Below, piece after piece: positions 25,177 to 34,413 of a DNA stretch of 46,190 bases; within the stretch, counting starts at the first letter, position 1; each line of letters starts with the position of its first letter. The position numbers were made by a program, and so were the translations under genes. The notes under the pieces are model-generated. The model worked only from the letters and a program-made list of their open reading frames with translations. It was not told the DNA's origin and made no database searches. Location: the NCBI GenBank assembly GCA_002779825.1, contig PEVN01000365.1, positions 4,466-50,655 on the forward strand. The letters run 5' to 3'. Source of the stretch: Armatimonadetes bacterium CG06_land_8_20_14_3_00_66_21 (GTDB taxonomy: Bacteria; Armatimonadota; Abditibacteriia; CG2-30-66-41).

Positions 25177-28100
25177 CTACCTGCCGCCGCCTCCATAGCC
25201 GCGCTCACCGGGACCACCCCTCCCATAGCCTTCCCCGCGACTGCCGGGGCCGTAGCCGCTCTCGTAGTCCGGCGACTGCCATTGCGACTCATCCGGACCG
25301 TTGCTGTAGGACGGATACGAGGGTGTCGGCGGGGGTGCCTTTGGCTCGCCGACTTGGGTCTTGGTGAGTGTGACCGACTGGCTGGCGTTCCACGCACCGA
25401 CCACGAGGGTCGCTTCCTTGGGGTCGGTGAGCGGAGCGGTCACGGTGAGGCGGACAGGCACCGTTCTCGATTCGCCGGGACGCAGCGAGAAGTAGTTGTC
25501 GCCAAACAACGGCAGGGCGTTGGCCGACAGTGACTCGAAGCCCAAGGTAACGAAGAAGGCAACTGCCTCGCCGCTGTTGGTGATCTTCACAGTGAAGGAC
25601 GCGCTCTGCCCCCCCCCCAACTTCAGCGCGCCCGCGGCGGACTCAGCTTCGAGCTTGGTCTCTGGCAGTGAGTCGAAGGGACGCCACGGCTGACTGGCAG
25701 CCACCTGCCGGCGCAGCCGCCGCACTTCAGGATGGGAGAGCTGCCCCAGGTAGACCAGGGCGTTGGCGAGAAAGGGCTGGAAGCCGCCCCACTCGTCCCG
25801 CAGCGCGCGCCCCCATCCCGAGGTCAGCTCGGTGGCCAGATACAGACAGCGGCCGGGCCCGTTGTCTCCCTCGACGAGCAGTGCCTGCCCCTCGCCCACT
25901 GTCAGCAACGCAGGCGTCTGGGGCGACGGCACGATGACCCGTCGGTCTCGGTACTCTGGCAGCTTGGTCTCGGCAAGCCCCGCGAACAGGGGATGCTCGT
26001 GGTCGGCGAGGGTGGTTGGCGTTGGCTCCTCGCCTGGCTCACGCGGCGCCAACGTGACTAGCATGCGCCGGCGGAGGGCCGCCAAGGACTCCTCGTCTCC
26101 CGGGGGGAGGGCGCCATACAGAAGCAAACCTCGCCCGGGTTGGCAGGCGTCGAGGAACGCGCCAAGTTCTCCGGCGCCTCCGGTCTCGACCCCAGACAGG
26201 TCAGCCACGACTACCCGGAACGAGCCGGACTCAAGCGAGGCTCGCGCCGACTGCCAGTTCCCGACCACCTCCACGGCAATGCCGTACGAGCGCAGGGGTT
26301 CGGTGACAGCGGCGATCTCCCCGCTCTCGCGGGCGACCCAGAGCACGTTCAGCAGCAGCGGCGCTTCGGCGGTGCTACGTGTGGCGAAGGGCTGTAGCTC
26401 GTCGGCTACGGTCCGGCCAGCGTCCTCCAGAAAACGCGCCCGAACGAACAGCGCCCGGTCCGCGTGGTGAAGGGGAACGCGCCACTCGAAGGGCGACAGG
26501 CGGACCGTGTCACCAGCGGCCGCAATCACGCGCTGTTCCGACTCGCTCAGCACTTCCAGAGCAGGCGTCACCACCTCCAGGCGAACCCTCCCGCATACCG
26601 CCGCGGTGGCTGAGCGAAGCGTGCCGCCCACCCGGAGCACGTCGCCGACCGGCACGACTCGGAGGTTCAACTTCGGCAGTAGCGCCAACGGCGCCTGCCG
26701 GGCCTTCATGGCGTAGTACGCTGGTTTGGCGGCGCCGGACCAGTCGACCAAGCTCGACGAGAACTGCGGCCACGGCTCCCCGAACTGCCACCAGAACCTC
26801 CCGGCCTCATTGGGCGCCCAGGGCCGAGACAGCGAGGATGGCGCCCTCAGCCACTGGCCGAGCAGGAGGTCTCGCAGCAGATCTCCTTTGCCCTGTGAGG
26901 AGCTCAAAGAGCTGTCAGACTGGTCCGACTGGTCGGACGCGTCGGAGAGACCAGAGGCGCCGGCCGGGCGATCAGTGAAGGGGCCGAAGCGAAGGGAGTC
27001 CGGCGTGGCGCCGTGGTGCTTCCAGACTTCGGACTCGGTGGTGTCCGTCCCGGGCCGCAGCCAGTTGTCGGCCGCGTCCGCAGGGGGTGGGGCGACCGGC
27101 AGCGCGGAGAAGGTCCACGACGGCAACTCCTTTCCGGCTGCCGCGGCAACGTTTGCGAACGGCTCTGGCGGGCAGCGGACAGCGCCTCGCTCCGGCAGTT
27201 GTGCGAAGAACGGTCTGTCGGGGTCCAGCGACTTGCACAAGTCGCGCAACGCGGTCACCAGTTGGTTCGTGTCCGGGTCGGCAAGGTCGAGATCCGCCCC
27301 GCCAGCCCACGCCACGAGACACGGATGGTTCCGCAACCTGCAGAGGTTGACCGCGGCCGTGGTGAGGAACCTGTCGGGGGGGACCTCGCGACTGACAGTA
27401 CCGGTGAGCGGGAAGTCCTGCACCACCAGCATCCCCGCGCGATCGCACGTCTCGTAGAACTCGTCCGTCTCCAGTAGCCCGCCGGCCCAGACTCGGAACG
27501 CCTCGACCCCAGCGGCTTTCGCCAGCCCGACAAAGTGCTCGTACCGGGCTCGCGGCAGGTCCAGCAGCAGCCCCAGCGGCAACCACACCGCCCCCTCCAG
27601 ACGCGGCAGCTCTCGCCCGTTGACCACAAAGGAGCCGTCCTCGCCGGCCCTCAGCGTGCGCACGGCAAAGGGGACCGTGGCCCGATCCGACTCCGCGCCT
27701 GAGCCCAAGCGGATGGCCAGCCGGAGTGTGTAGCCCGGCGCCTCGCCCAGACGGTGCGGCCACCAAAGCTGCGGACTCGGGAGCGTCACCAAGGTCTCGA
27801 AGCCGTGGGAGCCGGCGGCGCTCACCGTCACGTGCTCCCAAAACTCCACCGGAGCAGACACACCCTCCTCGTCCCGGAGGATGCCCGACACCACAACCGG
27901 CTGTTCAGTCGTGGCGTGGTTCGCCAAGGTGGCGCGAACGCAAACGCGGGCCGTCGCGGCGGTCGCTGACACGGTGGACACGACAGGGCCGCGAAGCTCT
28001 ACGGCGCCGGTGGTCTGCAACCGCACCGGTCGCCAGATCCCCAACGGAACGAGCTTGGGCATCCCCCGCAGACCATGGTTCAGCTTGCACCCCAAGGCTG

Positions 28101-31100
28101 CAGCCGAGTCGGGCACTTTCACTCCGTCAGGCGGATGGGTCCAGGACGTTCGCCCCGCGCACAGACGCACCGCCAAGAGGTTCTTCTCTCCATACTTGAG
28201 CAGGGACGCCACCGGGTACCGCCCGCGCTCCCAGGTGCCCTCCATCGAGCCGATCGGTTGCCCGTTGAGCCACAGATCGGCGGCGTAGTTGATCCCGTCG
28301 AGTTCGAGGGCAACCTGCCGGCCCTGCCATTCGGCGGGCACCTCAAACGAGCGGTGGTACCACCACTCCTGTTCGCTGAGCATTTCGGCGTCATCCGACT
28401 TCTTCCCGCGGTAGGGGTGCTCCAGCTTCCCGTTCAAGAGGAGCGCTTCCTGCACCGTTCCGGGGACTTGCGCTTTGACATCGACAGACAGCCGAGAACC
28501 GGCGCTGTAGCCGTATCCGTAGCTCGACGACGACGAACTCGGGGCGGGCTGTTCCTTCGGAAGTTCTCTGTCGGCGGAGAGTTGAAGGCCCTCCCCGGGG
28601 GAAAACGAGTGGAGGTCCCACTCGCCGTCCAGGTCGAGGACGGCGCAGAGATCCCCCGTTTGCGGCGCCGCTCCACCGGGCGCGCCGTTGGCAGGCGGTC
28701 GGGTCAGCTTCGCGTCGGCCCAGTCCCAGTCGCCAAACAACCACCGTTTCGCGTCGTGGCGGTTGCAGAGCAGCTTCAGCTCCTTGACGCCGGTCACCTC
28801 GAGGTAGATCCGTTCGGGCTTCGTGTCCCAGTGGAACGTCTTCGTCTTCGCCAGTAGCTTCCCGTCGCCGTACACCTCGAAGGTGACCTTCTCCACCGAC
28901 GCGCGCGCCGAGGGCACCGTCTTCTCGCCTTCCAGGTCGGGGCCCACCCAAGCGGAGAAGGTGTGGAACTCGGCGCCCAGGTCGTACACCACTTCGGCGT
29001 TCGGGTGCACGCCCAGCCCTTTCCGGTAGTACGTGCTCCCCAACTGCAGCATCCGCCCTGCGAAGCTGAGGTCAACACCGAGGGCGCCCTTCTCGAGGTT
29101 CGCCAGCTTGAGTTCCAGGTCGCTCAGGTAGACGATCCCGCCAGCGAGGTCGCGGGCCGCAGCCGTTGGCACGCGCCGCTCTCCGGCCGAGCCGCGGTCC
29201 GCGTCGGTGCCAGCCCACAAGTACCGCTCATCAAGCCGCCAATCCTGGTCGAAGAACCCGACCTCCAGAAATGACTCCGGCGTGCGAGTGCGCCTGTCGA
29301 ACACGCCGTAATCGAACCAGTTCCGGTTGTCGAACAATCCCCAGTCGAACCAGTTCCCGAATCGCTCGTTGGCATCGAGTGTCCCCTGCCAGGTGGTGCC
29401 GCCGATCACCACCACATACCGTTCCGGGTTCAAAGGGTTGGGGTAGCACACCTTCAGCCCCACATCGTCACCCTCGAACCGCCGCTCGCCGCAGAGCACC
29501 GCGTGGTCGGCGAACCGAACTGGCAGCGCCTCATTGACTTTCTGCACCCAGAGGTTACTGCGCGCATTCCCGAACAGAATCAAGTTGCTGTCCTGCACGT
29601 CCTCGGCCGTCACCTCGGCATCCGCCTTCAGACGACAGCGGGCGTTCGCCCACCGCGACCAGAAGTCATCCAGGCGCAGTGCTTCCGTCTTGTTGACCTC
29701 GTCCTCGCGCGCCTCTCCCTGGGTCCCGTAGACGACGAGGAACCGCGACAGCAGCGCGTCCTCAATCGGGCCTTCAAGGCCGGCGCGTTTGAGGAGTCCC
29801 GTCTGCGGTCCCGGCGGGGTCCAACGAACGGAGCCGTTCTCGGCACAGCCACGACGTTCCAGGGAGACTCGACCTGTGGTCGGAACGTGGGCCGGGGTCT
29901 GCTGAACGCCATCGACAATCAGCGTAACCGGTGCCGTCAGGTCGATCAGCCCGCTGCCCAGGTCCAGGGAGAACTGACGCACATTGTCGGTCTTGACCCA
30001 AATCTGGTTCGCGTCGTCCGCTTCTGCATCGATCTCCGCGAACCGAAGCGGCTCCACAAACCGCTCTACCTTGACCCAGTAGGCGCCACTGTGTCGAAGC
30101 CAGGCCGTCTTGTAGGCAACGCGTCTGGGTAGCGACGGACGGCGCTGGGCCAGCAGCCACGTGTACACCTTGTCCGTCGTCCCCGAACCAAAGGAGCTGT
30201 GGCCGACACCGGGCTGCTCGTCATACGTCACCTTGTACCCGAGCTCGCGGAGTCGCCCGACGATCAGCCGCGAGTGCTGAACGGGCACGTAGTCATCTGC
30301 TGAGCCGTGCACGCAGTACGGTGGCAAGTTGAGCAGGCTCTCGGCGAAGAACGTGTTGCTCTCGAGGTTCTCGAGGTAGTCCTTCAACGGAGACATCCAG
30401 CTCGGGTGCGGATCGATCCAGCCGAACTCGGCCCGCCACGCGCGGTGGTCGGCATTGCCGCAGAACGGGGCAATGGCCGCAAACCGATCCGGGTAGTGCA
30501 CTCCCAGTTGCCAACAGCCGGTGCCCCCCATGGAGAAGCCGGTGAGGTAGACGCGGTTCGGGTCGATGACGTAGTCGCGCAGGATCTCGTCCATCACCCT
30601 AAGGGCGTCGATCTCCCCCCAGGCTTTGTAGTCCGTGTTTCCGCGACCGTTGGGACAGACCACCACGCAGCCCGTGAACTGATCGTCCGGGGCTTCTGTC
30701 GAGTACTTACCACCGAGGCCGTGGAGCTTGACCACCAGCGGATACCCGCTCGGGAGGTCCTCCGCGTGGGGGGATCCCGGAGGCAGGTAGACCGAATAGG
30801 GCTGGAGGCTGTCGTCCAGCGCAGACAGGTAGGCGCGGACGGTCGTCCCCTGGACGAGGGCAGCGGGGGGCGAGGAGAACTCGGACTCGAGGGTCTGCTG
30901 GAACTCCCGCAGACGCTCAGCGGCCCACAGGAGGTTCGGTCGCTTGTCCGGCTTGCCCCAATCGCCGAAGAGCCCGTCCAGCTCCCGGTGGCGCCACCAG
31001 TAGGTGGCGACCGCCGCGCCCTTCGCTCCATGCAGATCCGACCGCGCGAGGAACAGCGCCCGGGCCCGCACCTGACGAGACAGAGAGCGCACTTGGTGCG

Positions 31101-32184
31101 CTTCGGCCGGCTCTGTTTCCGCGGCCGCCAGCACCCGGTGAGCGGAGCCGGTTGCCGATTCCGCAGTGAGGACGACTTGGTTGCCGAGCTCGGCGGGGGG
31201 GCACTCCCACTCCCAGCCAGTTAGCAGCTTGCTGTGCCACTCGCCGACGGCTTTGAGCGGGGTGGAAGGGCCGGCGGCTGTCGCCAATGAGCACGTCCAC
31301 CCCCGCGCCTCCACGCCCGGCAAGCCCGTGCACAGGCGCACCCGGCCGGTCTCGCCGGGCAGGAAGTACGCCCGGTCGATGCCCAGCGCCGTCAGCCCCG
31401 ACCACGACGTGGGCGGTTCGCTCAGCGAATCGACGAGAGCCAGCACGCCCAACGGCTCCTCGCCCTCGCGCCAAGGCCCGGCCCACCGAAGAACGCTTTC
31501 CGGCCCCGTGCAATCATTGGCGTCGTGGATGAGCACGTCGAACCCGAGGGTTGCGCCAACGGTGGGCGACGCCCGCCGCACCAAGCTCCAAGCGAGGCGC
31601 GCCTCGACGGTGTAGACTCCGCCCTTCTCGTCGGAGGTACCCTCTGCCCCGAACACGGGCATCGCGCGGCGTGCAGTCCGCGTCACCAGGTTGCGACGGC
31701 GGACCTCGTAGACCTCGATCGGCAGGGCGACCGACAAGCGCCCGCCGACGACCTGTGGCTCGGCCGTGTCCGCTGAGAGGGAGAGCTCGACGGCGTCATC
31801 GGTCAGCGGATCCCGATCGGACTCGAGTTCGTCGTCCTGGACTTCGACTGCAACGTAGAGGTAGTCGGGATCCCACCCAACCCGGACCCGGGCGCAGCAG
31901 TCCGCCGGGCCGCTCCAGTCCGCATCGAAGTTGCTCTGCGCCCGCGTCACCACCGGCGCTGCGGGGAAGCCCTGCCAATCGTCCAAGTTGGCGTCCAGGA
32001 GCGGCGGCACCGTGAATCGCAGTGCCGGCAGCCGCGCGCACTGCGACGTGGCCTCTTCGAGCAGCGCCCGAAAGGAGCGCGCCGCCTCTGCCGGAGCCGG
32101 GCGCGACAGCGACAGAGCCCCAAGGCCCACCACCAGACAGACAGCGAGTCGCCGGGGATACCGAAGAGCAGACAGTTGCAGCAT
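25177..32184 (-). CDS. Giant secreted CBM9/esterase/NPCBM/GH2-like/amidotransferase-like protein
   Basis: 2335 residues from ATG 32184; the upstream in-frame extension lacks coding character and a signal peptide begins here (YPRRLAVCLVVGLGALSLS). Order: CBM9-like domain (~55-250); prolyl-oligopeptidase/PHB-depolymerase-like esterase with S551 (GFSMGG), D630 or D631 (SADDYVP) and H662 (GVGHSSFG); NPCBM (~1043-1175); GH2 beta-mannosidase-like sandwiches and barrel (~1180-1790) with FRVWAGG and DFPLTG. Where family members have the acid/base NE the sequence is GGAD (D1631), and where they have SEFG it is SALP (A1694), so the GH2 part is probably inactive. Next come a class I amidotransferase-like domain (~1941-2160), a beta domain, and a Gly/Tyr/Arg-rich tail. 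It starts 29 bases after the 32214-32936 gene. Likely role: deacylation and binding of extracellular polysaccharide. Confidence 0.75.
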   Translation of the reverse strand: MLQLSALRYPRRLAVCLVVGLGALSLSRPAPAEAARSFRALLEEATSQCARLPALRFTVPPLLDANLDDWQGFPAAPVVTRAQSNFDADWSGPADCCARVRVGWDPDYLYVAVEVQDDELESDRDPLTDDAVELSLSADTAEPQVVGGRLSVALPIEVYEVRRRNLVTRTARRAMPVFGAEGTSDEKGGVYTVEARLAWSLVRRASPTVGATLGFDVLIHDANDCTGPESVLRWAGPWREGEEPLGVLALVDSLSEPPTSWSGLTALGIDRAYFLPGETGRVRLCTGLPGVEARGWTCSLATAAGPSTPLKAVGEWHSKLLTGWEWECPPAELGNQVVLTAESATGSAHRVLAAAETEPAEAHQVRSLSRQVRARALFLARSDLHGAKGAAVATYWWRHRELDGLFGDWGKPDKRPNLLWAAERLREFQQTLESEFSSPPAALVQGTTVRAYLSALDDSLQPYSVYLPPGSPHAEDLPSGYPLVVKLHGLGGKYSTEAPDDQFTGCVVVCPNGRGNTDYKAWGEIDALRVMDEILRDYVIDPNRVYLTGFSMGGTGCWQLGVHYPDRFAAIAPFCGNADHRAWRAEFGWIDPHPSWMSPLKDYLENLESNTFFAESLLNLPPYCVHGSADDYVPVQHSRLIVGRLRELGYKVTYDEQPGVGHSSFGSGTTDKVYTWLLAQRRPSLPRRVAYKTAWLRHSGAYWVKVERFVEPLRFAEIDAEADDANQIWVKTDNVRQFSLDLGSGLIDLTAPVTLIVDGVQQTPAHVPTTGRVSLERRGCAENGSVRWTPPGPQTGLLKRAGLEGPIEDALLSRFLVVYGTQGEAREDEVNKTEALRLDDFWSRWANARCRLKADAEVTAEDVQDSNLILFGNARSNLWVQKVNEALPVRFADHAVLCGERRFEGDDVGLKVCYPNPLNPERYVVVIGGTTWQGTLDANERFGNWFDWGLFDNRNWFDYGVFDRRTRTPESFLEVGFFDQDWRLDERYLWAGTDADRGSAGERRVPTAAARDLAGGIVYLSDLELKLANLEKGALGVDLSFAGRMLQLGSTYYRKGLGVHPNAEVVYDLGAEFHTFSAWVGPDLEGEKTVPSARASVEKVTFEVYGDGKLLAKTKTFHWDTKPERIYLEVTGVKELKLLCNRHDAKRWLFGDWDWADAKLTRPPANGAPGGAAPQTGDLCAVLDLDGEWDLHSFSPGEGLQLSADRELPKEQPAPSSSSSSYGYGYSAGSRLSVDVKAQVPGTVQEALLLNGKLEHPYRGKKSDDAEMLSEQEWWYHRSFEVPAEWQGRQVALELDGINYAADLWLNGQPIGSMEGTWERGRYPVASLLKYGEKNLLAVRLCAGRTSWTHPPDGVKVPDSAAALGCKLNHGLRGMPKLVPLGIWRPVRLQTTGAVELRGPVVSTVSATAATARVCVRATLANHATTEQPVVVSGILRDEEGVSAPVEFWEHVTVSAAGSHGFETLVTLPSPQLWWPHRLGEAPGYTLRLAIRLGSGAESDRATVPFAVRTLRAGEDGSFVVNGRELPRLEGAVWLPLGLLLDLPRARYEHFVGLAKAAGVEAFRVWAGGLLETDEFYETCDRAGMLVVQDFPLTGTVSREVPPDRFLTTAAVNLCRLRNHPCLVAWAGGADLDLADPDTNQLVTALRDLCKSLDPDRPFFAQLPERGAVRCPPEPFANVAAAAGKELPSWTFSALPVAPPPADAADNWLRPGTDTTESEVWKHHGATPDSLRFGPFTDRPAGASGLSDASDQSDQSDSSLSSSQGKGDLLRDLLLGQWLRAPSSLSRPWAPNEAGRFWWQFGEPWPQFSSSLVDWSGAAKPAYYAMKARQAPLALLPKLNLRVVPVGDVLRVGGTLRSATAAVCGRVRLEVVTPALEVLSESEQRVIAAAGDTVRLSPFEWRVPLHHADRALFVRARFLEDAGRTVADELQPFATRSTAEAPLLLNVLWVARESGEIAAVTEPLRSYGIAVEVVGNWQSARASLESGSFRVVVADLSGVETGGAGELGAFLDACQPGRGLLLYGALPPGDEESLAALRRRMLVTLAPREPGEEPTPTTLADHEHPLFAGLAETKLPEYRDRRVIVPSPQTPALLTVGEGQALLVEGDNGPGRCLYLATELTSGWGRALRDEWGGFQPFLANALVYLGQLSHPEVRRLRRQVAASQPWRPFDSLPETKLEAESAAGALKLGGGQSASFTVKITNSGEAVAFFVTLGFESLSANALPLFGDNYFSLRPGESRTVPVRLTVTAPLTDPKEATLVVGAWNASQSVTLTKTQVGEPKAPPPTPSYPSYSNGPDESQWQSPDYESGYGPGSRGEGYGRGGPGERGYGGGGR
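26916..26951 (+). repeat. 9-bp-period tract encoding an Asp/Ser/Gln linker
   Basis: The units CAGACTGGT, CCGACTGGT, CGGACGCGT and CGGAGAGAC run at 9-base spacing. On the coding (minus) strand they give a SDASDQSDQSDS-like linker inside the GH2-like region of the giant protein. Confidence 0.7.
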
Positions 32185-32213
32185 ACTCCCTCGCCATTCG
32201 GGCATACCGAGTG

Positions 32214-32936
32214 TCAACCAGCGCATTCGCCCACAAACGCGTCGAACAGCCGTCGGCTCCACGGGTCCTGACGCGCCAGTTCCGGGTGCCACTGGACGCC
32301 AACAACAAAGCGCGTGCCCTTGTGTTCGAGTGCCTCGATGATCCCGTCGGGCGCTCGGGCAGTCACCTCGCAGACCGTCGGCGGCTCCTTCACACACTGG
32401 TGATGGGAGCTTGGGACCTCGCAGGTCTCTTCCTTCACGATCCGGGCGAGTCTGCTCGGAGTGACCGTTACCGGGTGTAGCGCGGCGCGCGCGCCGCCGC
32501 TCGGCCGGTGCTCGAGGTCGCTCTGCACGTCGCCGCCAATATGCTGGTAGAGCGTACCCCCCAAAGCCACGCAGAGAAGCTGGTGACCATAGCAGATCGC
32601 CAGGAGAGGCTTATCCAACTCCAATGCCCGGCGGACGAGAGTCAGCTCTGATTCGACTCGCTCCCGGGGGAGGTCTTTAGTCGCGGGGTGCCGGTCCTCG
32701 CCGTAGTAGTCCGGAGGGATGTCTGCTCCGCCCGTGAGCAGTAGTCCGTCGAGGCGGTCCAGCAGTTGCTCCGCCTCCGCCTCCGTGCGCACTATCGGCA
32801 ACGGGACGCCAAGGCCGCCGGCATCCTCGAGAGCGTTGAGGTAGCGGCGTGCCACGTACAGCTCGCTGGTCTGCTGAGACTCGGACTCCAGGCGAAGCCC
32901 GGAGGTGACCCCAATCAACGGAAGCGTGGTCGTCAT
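32214..32936 (-). CDS. Class I glutamine amidotransferase-fold hydrolase (peptidase C26, PuuD-like)
   Basis: 240 residues from ATG 32936 (AGAGG immediately upstream). GLLLTGGADIPPDYYGE, LLAICYGHQLLCVALGGTLYQ with nucleophile C115, SSHHQ and GVQWHPE with H217 and E219 give the complete Cys-His-Glu triad. This matches the gamma-glutamyl-gamma-aminobutyrate hydrolase family, with AICYGHQ where most members have GICRGHQ. It probably hydrolyses a gamma-glutamyl amide in the cytoplasm; no polyamine-catabolism gene is nearby. It is the upstream neighbour of the giant secreted protein gene (29-base gap) and diverges from the VanW gene. Confidence 0.85.
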   Translation of the reverse strand: MTTTLPLIGVTSGLRLESESQQTSELYVARRYLNALEDAGGLGVPLPIVRTEAEAEQLLDRLDGLLLTGGADIPPDYYGEDRHPATKDLPRERVESELTLVRRALELDKPLLAICYGHQLLCVALGGTLYQHIGGDVQSDLEHRPSGGARAALHPVTVTPSRLARIVKEETCEVPSSHHQCVKEPPTVCEVTARAPDGIIEALEHKGTRFVVGVQWHPELARQDPWSRRLFDAFVGECAG

Positions 32937-33055
32937 GATCCTCTTATGGACACTCACTTTCCCGGGCCGCTGCGCGCTCGGCCCGTAACTGCCTCCCTTC
33001 TTCGGCAGCCCCAGGAGGTTTCCTTGGCCTGCGCCCAATCAAGCGCAGCCATCGA

Positions 33056-33084
33056 TTGACAGCTCCCCGATGCAAGCCTACAAT
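33056..33084 (+). promoter_or_regulatory. Sigma-70 promoter of the VanW gene (TTGACA-N17-TACAAT)
   Basis: TTGACA at 33056-33061 and TACAAT at 33079-33084 are separated by 17 bases. Transcription would begin near 33091, which places the functional start at GTG 33190 rather than at the ATG upstream. Confidence 0.8.
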
Positions 33085-33189
33085 GGTCCTTCCGTCGCTC
33101 GCTTTACCGCCGTACGCAGCAGCCGGGTCGGGAAGTACACCGCACCACCGAGACCGTGCCGCCGCCACCCCGCAGAAGGAGTTGTCTCC

Positions 33190-34374
33190 GTGGTTGACCG
33201 AGAGCGCGTTGGCTCTCCGCAAAGCCCAGCCGGCCGCCTCGTCCTGAGTCGAGTCCGGGCGTCGGCCTGGCTCCGGTTCGCCGGTGGAATGGCTGTGGGC
33301 GGCGCGCTCGGACTCGGCGTCTTCTTCTCTCCCCTGGTGCTCACCCCGAAGGACCGTCTTCTTCCCAACGTCCGCATTCAGGGCTTGGAGGTGGGCGGCT
33401 GCGAGAGCAAGGCCGTGCACACCTACCTTGCGGAATGCCTGACGCCAGCCAAGCTGTGGCTCGCCACTCCTGAGCGAACGTGGACGTTCCCCCTGGCCGA
33501 GGTGGGCGGGACGGTGCTCCTGGAGGAGGCCGTAGACAACGCACTCGCGCTCCGCAACCGCGGGCCGCTGCCGGACAGAGCCAAGCGGAGTTGGGACACC
33601 ATTCTGCACGGCTGCAACCTGCCCGTGCCCGTGTCTTGGGACCGCGCCAAGCTGCGTGGGCAGGTCCGCAAAGTCGCGTGGGTTACAGGCAAACCAGTCG
33701 TCAACGCCGCGCTTCGCCGGGAGAATGGCGCGTTTCTGGTCACTCCCAGCCGAATGGGACAGCAGATGGATCTCGAGGTTACGCTGGAGCGGCTAACCCG
33801 CGACTACCGAGTCGACAACCGGCGCCTCGAGGCAGTCTACAAGCCACTCCTGCCGCGGGTGCAAGAGGCTGACTTGCGGTGTGACTTGAGCCCGTTGGCA
33901 GAGTTCACCACGCGGTTCCCAGCGCACAAGCAGAACCGCACGACGAACCTCTCGCTGGCCCTGTCGCGGCTGCGGGGCGCCGTGGTTCTCCCCGGCGAGG
34001 TCTTCTCATTCAACCACGAGGTCGGGGAACGCACGCACAAAGGGGGCTACCGGATCGCCGATATCTTCGCCAACCACGAGATCGTGCCCGGCATCGGCGG
34101 CGGTGTGTGTCAGGTATCCACCACGCTGTACGGCGCCGTCCGGCGAGCGAAGCTCAAGGTGGTCGAGCGCCACAGACACTCTCTGCCCGTGCCCTATGTC
34201 CCCCTCGGCCAGGACGCCACGGTCGCCTACCCCCGCCGCGACCTGAAGTTCCTGAACAACACGCCCAACGCGCTCTACGTGGAGGGCTGGGTCGTCGGCA
34301 GTGCACTGACAGTGCAACTGTGGGGAAACCGAGGCGCGCCGGCCGCCGGAAACGGGCGGGCGGAGCCGGGGTAG
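33190..34374 (+). CDS. VanW-family cell-envelope protein
   Basis: 394 residues from GTG 33190, eight bases after AAGGAG. An N-terminal basic region and one transmembrane segment (FAGGMAVGGALGLGVFFSPL) are followed by a YoaR/PG_binding_4-like domain (~60-225), with TWTFPLAEVGG and PVVNAALRRENGAFLV. The VanW domain follows: TTNLSLALSRLRGAVVLPGE, FSFNHEVGERTHKGGY, GIGGGVCQVSTTLYGAV, then RHRHSLPVPYVPLGQDATV. These motifs are strongly conserved in the family. The protein is probably anchored in the membrane with its bulk outside, near peptidoglycan. The biochemical role is not established, and the vancomycin-cluster name should not be read as resistance. Confidence 0.9.
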   Translation: MVDRERVGSPQSPAGRLVLSRVRASAWLRFAGGMAVGGALGLGVFFSPLVLTPKDRLLPNVRIQGLEVGGCESKAVHTYLAECLTPAKLWLATPERTWTFPLAEVGGTVLLEEAVDNALALRNRGPLPDRAKRSWDTILHGCNLPVPVSWDRAKLRGQVRKVAWVTGKPVVNAALRRENGAFLVTPSRMGQQMDLEVTLERLTRDYRVDNRRLEAVYKPLLPRVQEADLRCDLSPLAEFTTRFPAHKQNRTTNLSLALSRLRGAVVLPGEVFSFNHEVGERTHKGGYRIADIFANHEIVPGIGGGVCQVSTTLYGAVRRAKLKVVERHRHSLPVPYVPLGQDATVAYPRRDLKFLNNTPNALYVEGWVVGSALTVQLWGNRGAPAAGNGRAEPG

Positions 34375-34413
34375 TGCCCCTGTCCAGAGGCGGAGCCGCC
34401 TTCGCTCAGCGGC

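Noticed and set aside
25177..32397. Start of the giant protein at 32397
   Set aside because: The extra 71 residues are not coding-like and overlap the preceding gene; the signal peptide begins at 32184.
33190..34374. VanW as a vancomycin-resistance gene
   Set aside because: VanW-domain proteins are widespread in bacteria without resistance; no VanHAX-like genes are present.
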